The notes below the pieces were generated by a model. It was not told where the DNA came from. It did no database searches and saw only the letters and a program-made list of their open reading frames with translations. DNA of 64,000 nucleotides from Ascarosepion bandense (taxonomy: Eukaryota; Mollusca; Cephalopoda; Sepiida; Sepiidae). Shown here one piece after another: positions 57,770 through 64,000 of this stretch. Position 1 is the stretch's first letter; every line of letters starts with the position of its first letter. The position numbers and the translations under genes are program-made. The stretch covers positions 6,438,561-6,502,560 of the forward strand of contig JBBBDQ010001918.1 in the NCBI GenBank assembly GCA_037127315.1, written 5' to 3'.

Positions 57770-58536
57770 TGAGCAGAAGAAATTAATTGATGCTAATGCA
57801 GAAAGTTTTTTAAACTATTATTTTTAGGACTGTCGCGTTTCTCTAGAAACATTGCCATTACTGTCAGCATAATTTCTTTAAACGTCTTCATCAATATGCC
57901 GGTTGACAGACGGATGGCTTGCTTTTGGATAATTAATTAGAATTATTTAATATAATATGTCACTTAATTCGTTCAAAATAGCGTGAGTCATGTCCTTGTC
58001 GCGTTTGATCAGGACAGTTTCGAATTTCTAAAAACATAATCCTATTTTACACGAACCTACTTTGTAATTTTTTAAAATTAATTATGGCTTTATTTAAGTC
58101 TTTCTAATTTCTTGACGTCAAAAATGTCTCGATTTAATCTCGCGAACCTAATGAAAAACCTGATGGCAGATATTTTGTGTTTTCTCAGCAAAAGTAAAAA
58201 CTGACAGCCTCGTTTTGGTTTCGTTGTTAACCGACTGATTACGTCGCAAATAAATCCTAGTGAATAGTATCCTTATTGTGTTATACACATCCTCAATTTC
58301 ATTGATAAAGTCCCCGATTTTATATATTCGGTGAAATTAATGAAACTTGTCGACAGTGGATAAGAGGAGACAACAGACCCACGGTTTATTTTTGCAAAAA
58401 AGGTTGAGTCAAAATTACGTAATATGTGGCCGTTTATACAGAAAGTGAAAGAATCGAAAACATTTCTCACAGTTTAAACAAATTACCAAAGATATAAATT
58501 TTTTATAACCTTTGTTGGTCGGACAGGGAAATTTTC

Positions 58537-58920
58537 GCATTTTCTTTTTTGTTTATTTTTTTTTCAATTGGAGTAGATAGACTGAACTATCGCCCGGTTC
58601 ACACTCCACCCACGTCTACTGAACAGATGTAGAGGCTCATCACTTGTTCCCTGTTTAGGATGTGGTTTCCGGCTTTCTCTTTTCCAATCTTTTCACTTTT
58701 CTTTTTTGTTTATTTTTTTTTTCAATTGGAGTAGATAGACTGAACTATCGCCCTGTTCACACTCCACCCACGTCTATTGAACAGGTGTAGAGGCTCATCC
58801 CTTGTTCCCTGTTTAGGACGATGTTCCCGGCTTTCTCTTTTCCAATCTATTCACTCTTACGTAACCTCCTGCACACCAGTGGCCTTACCTCCTTGCTCGG
58901 TGTGATATGATTAAAAAAAA
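58537..58920 (+). mobile_element. LINE 3' UTR related to LINE-B, with a 168-bp tandem duplication
   Basis: The unit starting near caattggagtagatagactg (58565) repeats at 58733, 168 bp apart. The second unit runs into a terminal box resembling LINE-B (tacgtaacctcctgcacacc, agtggcc, ccttgctcggtgtgatatga, then A-run). No coding part is present. A related but distinct LINE subfamily. Confidence 0.65.
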
Positions 58921-59143
58921 AACCTCACATGTAATGTAGGGTAAATAGAAAGACGTAAGTTTCGTTTGGCTCATTAGTTTTGTTTTACGGTACATCCACC
59001 TCATTGGGTTATTCAATGTCGACAAGATTTTTACAATTGATTCATTTGAATAGAATATGTATTCTTTATAAATCCATTTGTAGATCAGGTTTCATTGACG
59101 TATTTTGTAGCGTCGGTTTTCTTGAGAGTAAGACATATTGCTG

Positions 59144-59144
<1 letters not shown>

Positions 59145-59180
<36 letters not shown>

Positions 59181-59325
59181 AGATTTTTTGATTTATTACA
59201 TTTAAAATGGGTAATACATATTTCACCGCATAATGATGTTATTACTGCAGTTCGTCAGCATTAATAACATCATTATGCGGTGAAATATTTATTACCCGTT
59301 GGAACTGTAATAAATAAGAAATCTT
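59145..59325. repeat. Inverted repeat with hammerhead-like motif
   Basis: Arms of about 65 bp (59181-59247 against 59260-59325), perfect over tttcaccgcataatgatgtt near the centre and looser outside. (AT)n lies at 59145-59181. On the minus strand CTGACGA (59258-59252), an ACTGC/GCGGT stem and GAAA (59224-59221) follow the hammerhead order. Confidence 0.75.
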
Positions 59326-59429
59326 TTCTAAATTAAATTACACTGCTAAATTAAATAAATTAATTTAACATTGAGTTCTTTTGAGTTCGTCTCTATTGGA
59401 ATTTATCTGGATAGTATACCAAGTGTGCT

Positions 59430-61531
59430 ACGTTCCCTCGCCTCGAATCAAAAATCTGGTGTGGGCGACAAAGCGAACCTTGCTGCCGAGCTTGAGAAGG
59501 ATTTCCAATCCGTAGTGGACTGGGGTAAGAAATGGCTCGTAAATTTTAATGCTTCCAAAACAAAATTGCTATTAATTAACCATCATAGACAATCAACCTA
59601 CCTCCCATTAGCATGGAACAGGCTTGCCTCCCAGAGAGTAAAACACTACGCCAACTTGAAACTGATAAAATGTAACCGCAATTTCTACTCCAACAGCTTC
59701 TTTTCTCGCACTTCTCCCCTTGTGGAATTCCCTTCGGTATACTTGCTTCCACGACGGCTGCAATCTCCAGGAGTTTAAATGTAGGGTCAATAGACACCTC
59801 CTAACAATATCTCGCACCCATTCTCTCAAACATTTTCCCATCCACGCAACCCTCATCCTCGGTATCCTTACCCATTTTTTACCCACCTTCTGACATTTCC
59901 TATCACTTTCACCTCTGTAACCACCTAACCACTCGCTCATCCCTTCCCCTATGTAACCACCTAACCACTCTTTCTCAATACATTCTCCTATGTAACCCAC
60001 TAACCACTATTTCTCATCACTTTCCCCTATGTAACCCCCTAACCACTCTTTCCCATCACTTTCCCCTATGTAACCCCCTAACCACTCTTTCTCATCACTT
60101 TCCCCTATGTAACCCCCTAACCACTCTTTCCCATCACTTTCCCCTATGTAACCCCCTAACCATTCTTTCTCTCCACTTTCCCCTATGTAACCACCTAACC
60201 ACTCTTTCCCATCACTTTCCCCTATGTAACCCCCTAACCACTCTTTCCCATCACTTTCCCCTATGTAACCCCCTAACCACTCTTTCTCATCACTTTCCCC
60301 TATGTAACCACCTAACCACTCTTTCTCAATACATTCTCCTATGTAACCCCCTAACCACTATTTCTCATCACTTTCCCCTATGTAACCACTTAACCACTCT
60401 TTCCCATCACTTTCCCCTATGTAACCCCCTAACCATTCTTTCTCATCACTTTCCCCTATGTAACCCCCTAACCACTCTTTCTCATCACTTTCCACTATGT
60501 AACCCCCTAACCACTCTTTCTCATCACTTTCCCCTATGTAACCCCCTAACCACACTTTCTCATCACTTTCCCCTATGTAAGCCCCTAACCACTCTTTCTC
60601 ATCACTTTCCCCTATGTAACCCCCTAACCACTCTTTCTCATCACTTTCCCCTATGTAGCCCCCTAACCACTCTTTCTCATCACTTTCCACTATATAACCC
60701 ACTAACCATTCTTTCTCATCACTTTCCCCTATGTCACCCCCTAACCACTCTTTCTCATCACTTTCTCCTATGTAACCCTCCTAACCATTCTTTCTCATCA
60801 CTTTCCCCTATGTAACCCCCTAACCACAACTTTCTCATCACTTTCCCCTATGTAACCCCCTAACCAGTCTTTCTCATCACTTTCCCCTATGTAACCCCCT
60901 AACCACTCTTTCTCATCACTTTCCACTATATAACCCACTAACCATTCTTTCTCATCACTTTCCCCTATGTAACCCCCTAACCACTCTTTCTCATCACTTT
61001 CCCCTATGTCACCCCCTAACCACTCTTTCTCATCACTTTCTCCTATGTAACCCTCTAACCATTCTTTCTCATCACTTTCCCCTATGTAACCCCCTAGCCA
61101 CTCTTTGTCATCACTTTCCCCTATGTAACCCCCTAACCATTCTTTCTCATCACTTTCCCCTATGTAACCTCCTAACCACTCTTTCTCATCACTTTCCACT
61201 ATGTAACCCCCTAACCATTCTTTCTCATCACTTTCCCCTATGTAACCCCCTAACCACTCTTTCTCATCACTTTCCCCTATGTAACCCCCTAACCATTCTT
61301 TCTCACCACTTTCCCCTATGTAACCCCTTAACCACTCTTTCTCATCACTTTCCCATATTAGCTTCCTAACCACTATTTCTCATCACTTTCCCCTATGTAA
61401 CCCCCTAACCACTATTTCTCATCAATTTCCCCTATGTAACCCCTTAACAACTCTTTCTCATCACTTTCCCTTATGTAACGCCCTGCGCAACAGTGGCAGT
61501 GAAATGCCTTGCTTGGGGTGAAATTATTTAA
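59430..61531 (+). pseudogene. LINE-B with internal deletion and expanded 3' UTR
   Basis: Begins in the post-YADD region (NQKSGVGDKANLAAELEKDF near 59448, KWLVNFNASKTKLLLINHH near 59530-59585), then jumps over most of the C-terminal domain to LIKCNRNFYSNSFFSRTSPL near 59661-59715. The 3' UTR is filled by a 39-bp tandem array and closes with the normal LINE-B box (gcgcaacagtggcagtgaaa and the ttgcttggggtgaaattatt end near 61485-61531). Not functional. Confidence 0.85.
59935..61480. repeat. 39-bp minisatellite within the LINE-B 3' UTR, about 40 units
   Basis: The unit contains ctaaccactctttctcatca followed by ctttcccctatgtaacccc. The single-copy ancestor of the unit is present in other LINE-B 3' UTRs (for example ccactctttctatttacc near 10480 and ttctcatcacttt-like segments), so the array arose inside the element. 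Since 39 is divisible by three, the minus strand keeps long frames (61373-60798, 191 codons; 60702-60358, 114 codons) that repeat the 13 residues EWLGGYIGESDEK. These are a by-product. Confidence 0.9.
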
Positions 61532-61533
61532 AT

Positions 61534-61549
61534 ATATATATATATATAG
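61534..61549. repeat. (AT)n tail at the LINE-B 3' end
   Basis: Short AT tract following the LINE terminus. Confidence 0.9.
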
Positions 61550-61649
61550 AACTGTTAAGACCAATCAAGTAAGTATCTACTGGGACGGTGGTCTTATGTG
61601 TATGTATCCCTGACAGTAATGGTCCCCTGACATCAAGAATTTCTAAAAT

Positions 61650-62565
61650 AGTTATTAGAGCTTTTAAAATGCTGGGCTTCAAAATTTAAATTTCATCTAA
61701 TCTCAAGATCGTTAATTTTTTAGATATTAGCTTTAACCTATCCAAAAGTATATTTAAACCGTATCAAAGAAGTAATCAACCCCCTATCTATATTAATGTT
61801 AACTCTAATCATCCTAAATCTATAATAAAACAAATACCCAAAACAGTTAAACTTAGAATTAATAAATTATCTTCTAATAAGGAAATATTTGATGAGAATA
61901 AAACAATATACAATGAAGCCCTAAAGAAGCGTGATTTTAAACATAAAATATTATACGAAGAAAAATTGGAAGACAAAATTAGAAACAAAGGTAAAGTTAG
62001 AAAAAGAAGGATAATATGGTTTCAAACCTCCTTTCTGCAAGTTGTCCAATGTAAACATAGGTAATTATTTTTTAAATTTAGTTAGCAATCACTTCCACCA
62101 ACACCACCTCTTAAACAAATTATTCAATTGAAAAACTCTTAAAATTAGTTATTCTACCACAAAGACATGCAATACATAGTTAATTCACATAATAACAAAT
62201 TACTTAGAGACTTCATTAGCAAACCTTCGGTAGACAAACCTTCCTGTAATTGCATCAATAAGACAAATTGTCCAGTTGATGGAAGATATAATTCCGAAAG
62301 AGCTATCTATGAAGCCACTATTTGTCCAGTAGAAGACCTCAACAATAAAAAAGTTTATATAGGGATATCTGCAGGTAGTTGGAAACAGAGATTGTACAAC
62401 CACAGGCAATCTTTTTCCAACGCCTCCTTGAAACATCAAACTGCCCTATCTAAGCAATATTGGAATAGTAAAAACGAAATTTATGTCTGGAGAAAAAATT
62501 GTTGATTATAAAATATAATAATCCTAACGAACTACTTAATCAGCGGAATGAATTAATATTTAAAT
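61650..62565 (+). pseudogene. Penelope-like element, RT thumb to GIY-YIG endonuclease
   Basis: Decayed second half of a Penelope-like ORF. It reads IVNFLDISFNLSKSIFKPYQ near 61708, PPIYINVNSNHPKSIIKQIP near 61779, RRIIWFQTSFLQ near 62008, a frame-shifted NIGNYFLNLVSNHFHQ near 62053, then the nuclease part: CNCINKTNCPVDGRYN near 62245 (cysteine-rich linker), AIYEATI near 62306, VYIGISAGSWKQRLYNH near 62351-62403 (the YIG signature with the conserved R and N) and LSKQYWNSKNE near 62450. The frame stops at 62505. In the family the order RT, thumb, GIY-YIG is diagnostic. The RT core is absent and stops occur in the linker, so it is inactive. Orientation matches the remnant at 57.3 kb. Confidence 0.8.
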
Positions 62566-62917
62566 GCAAATAGAAAAATAGATATAAAATAGTATACAAT
62601 AACCTGATTGTGATTTGAATTAATGTAAACTATATTAATTTACATTAGTTTAATTTTTTAAAAGTGTTTATTTTGAAAAAATTCTGGAATGTGCTGTTAA
62701 TATCATTTTACAGCAAAGGTTGTTTTGATTTTTTTAATTTTTAATTTTCAATTTTAATTTTTGAAATTTTTGTGTTTTTTATTTTAATTTTCATAATTAT
62801 TATATTTATAGGTATTATTTTATGTTTCTCTTTTCCTCTTTTTTATAGAATGAGTAATATTATTATTACTATCATCATTATTATTATTATTAAAGTTTGA
62901 TAGAAATATTTTTGATG

Positions 62918-62961
<44 letters not shown>

Positions 62962-64000
62962 CGAATTTCTGTTTTCTATTATTATAATTGTTTATAATTA
63001 TTTTATTGTTATTGTCTATTATAAATAATTATTATTATTTAAGTTATTAAGATTACATTTTAATTTTTATTTACTTTTTCTTACGAGGAATTATTATTTT
63101 AACTTTATTTTAAATGAATTACTACAAGTGGTTATATTGTAATTTATATTAGGATGTATGATTTTTCACCGCAAATATACCCTATAATCGGTATATTTTA
63201 ATTCAAGAGGGAATCCCCTGTCACGTTTCTAAGAATGAATTTTAATGTAATAGACGTTGGTTTGATATAGGAATATTATTTTAATTTAATTTAAATTCTT
63301 TTCTATATTGTTCTAATTTTTATCTCTTTCTTTTTATTTTTCTCCCCTCCCTCTTTTTATGTTTATCTTTCTAACGCTTCATTTTTATTTTTTAATGATT
63401 TAATTATTTTAACTGATTTTTAAAAATTATTAGGATATTTTGGGATACTAGTAAGAGTAGTTATTTTTTAAATTGTGTTGAAATTATGTTGCCGAAATTA
63501 ATTTTGTACCGTAAATATATGCCATTATATTTTAAATTAAATTTCAATGTTAAATTTTGACATGTATGTTAATATCATATTACAGCTAAATTTTCCACCT
63601 CAGGTTAATATTAGTTTACAGCGAACGATTGTTATAATTTTTTTTATAATTATTATATTTATAGGTATTTTTGTATTTTCCTTTGTCTTATTTTGTGAAA
63701 GAATAAATATTATTATTATTATTATTGTTATTAGTATTATTATTACGTCTGATTATTAGTATTATTATTACGTCCGAGAGAAATTTTGTTTGATACATAC
63801 AGAGATATATAAATGCATATGCATGTAAATACATATATGCATATATGTGTGCATGATTACATATGTATGTATACATATATTTGTTATCTCTTTATTGTTT
63901 TATTTGTTATTATTATTTTTTATTATTATTATCTATTACTTATAATAAAATGATCACCAATACAAATTTATAGTATTATAGTTAGCAATACGCATTTATT
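62566..64000. other. Very AT-rich region with ATT and AC/AT microsatellites
   Basis: No supported gene. Contains (ATT)n near 62860-62895 and 63700-63770, (AC)n then (AT)n near 62917-62957, and tatgcatat-type tracts near 63800-63880. A segment around 62685-62900 resembles 63565-63780 (tgttaatatca...tttacagc, ttttataattattatatttataggtatt, gaataaatattattattatt in short matched pieces), so a roughly 880-bp direct duplication is likely. Confidence 0.6.

Noticed and set aside
60358..61373. Repeat protein of GYIGESDEKEWLG units
   Set aside because: It is the antisense reading of a 39-bp minisatellite in a LINE 3' UTR. The frame stays open only because 39 is divisible by three.

Overview
This window looks like intergenic, repeat-dominated DNA from an animal genome, most likely a cephalopod mollusc and probably an octopus. 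The organism call is an inference. It rests on AT-rich sequence with many long (AT)n, (TATC)n and (AC)n tracts, a mollusc-like 5S-derived sequence, a tRNA-derived SINE whose 3' module I associate with cephalopod genomes, and a dense mixture of RTE-like and Jockey/CR1-like LINEs, Penelope-like elements, Tc1/mariner elements and Helitrons. I found no host protein-coding gene that I could support. Almost every open frame is a decayed transposon frame, a shadow of one, or a by-product of tandem repeats whose unit length is a multiple of three.

Two LINE families dominate. LINE-A (RTE/BovB-like) is present as about seven truncated copies. LINE-B (Jockey/CR1-like) is present as about a dozen 5'-truncated copies sharing one 3' end. 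The most complete LINE-B copies are at 32.7-34.15 kb and 35.5-37.4 kb on the minus strand. LINE-B has inserted into LINE-A (45.07-45.80 kb) and three times into the same SINE 3' module (3.69-5.1, 7.5-8.2 and 18.5-19.2 kb).

Layout: 0-15 kb holds LINE and SINE debris, a (TATC)n block, a 5S rRNA pseudogene and a Penelope 5' remnant. 15-23 kb holds a Tc1 N-terminal fragment, a Helitron, a tandem SINE, a MITE and a foldback hairpin. 23-31 kb holds two minisatellites, Tc1 and mariner remnants, a Penelope GIY-YIG fragment, a long palindrome and a solo LTR. 31-38 kb holds a tandem SINE module and the two best LINE-B copies. 39.1-42.7 kb is a 141-bp satellite. 43-46 kb holds a Helitron end and the nested LINEs. 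46.9-51.1 kb is a 127-bp satellite. 54-56 kb holds a Tc1 remnant and a Helitron carrying a small LTR-like insertion. 57-62.6 kb holds two Penelope remnants around a LINE-B copy whose 3' UTR has expanded into a 39-bp minisatellite.

The most interesting theme is a recurring hammerhead-ribozyme-like module (CUGANGA, then a hairpin, then GAAA). It appears at or near Penelope-like remnants, beside or inside large inverted repeats, and in the tails of a tRNA-derived SINE. The copy at 57662-57721 can be folded by eye into a nearly complete minimal type I hammerhead. Terminal hammerheads are known for Penelope-like elements. The SINE-tail version is the less expected part.
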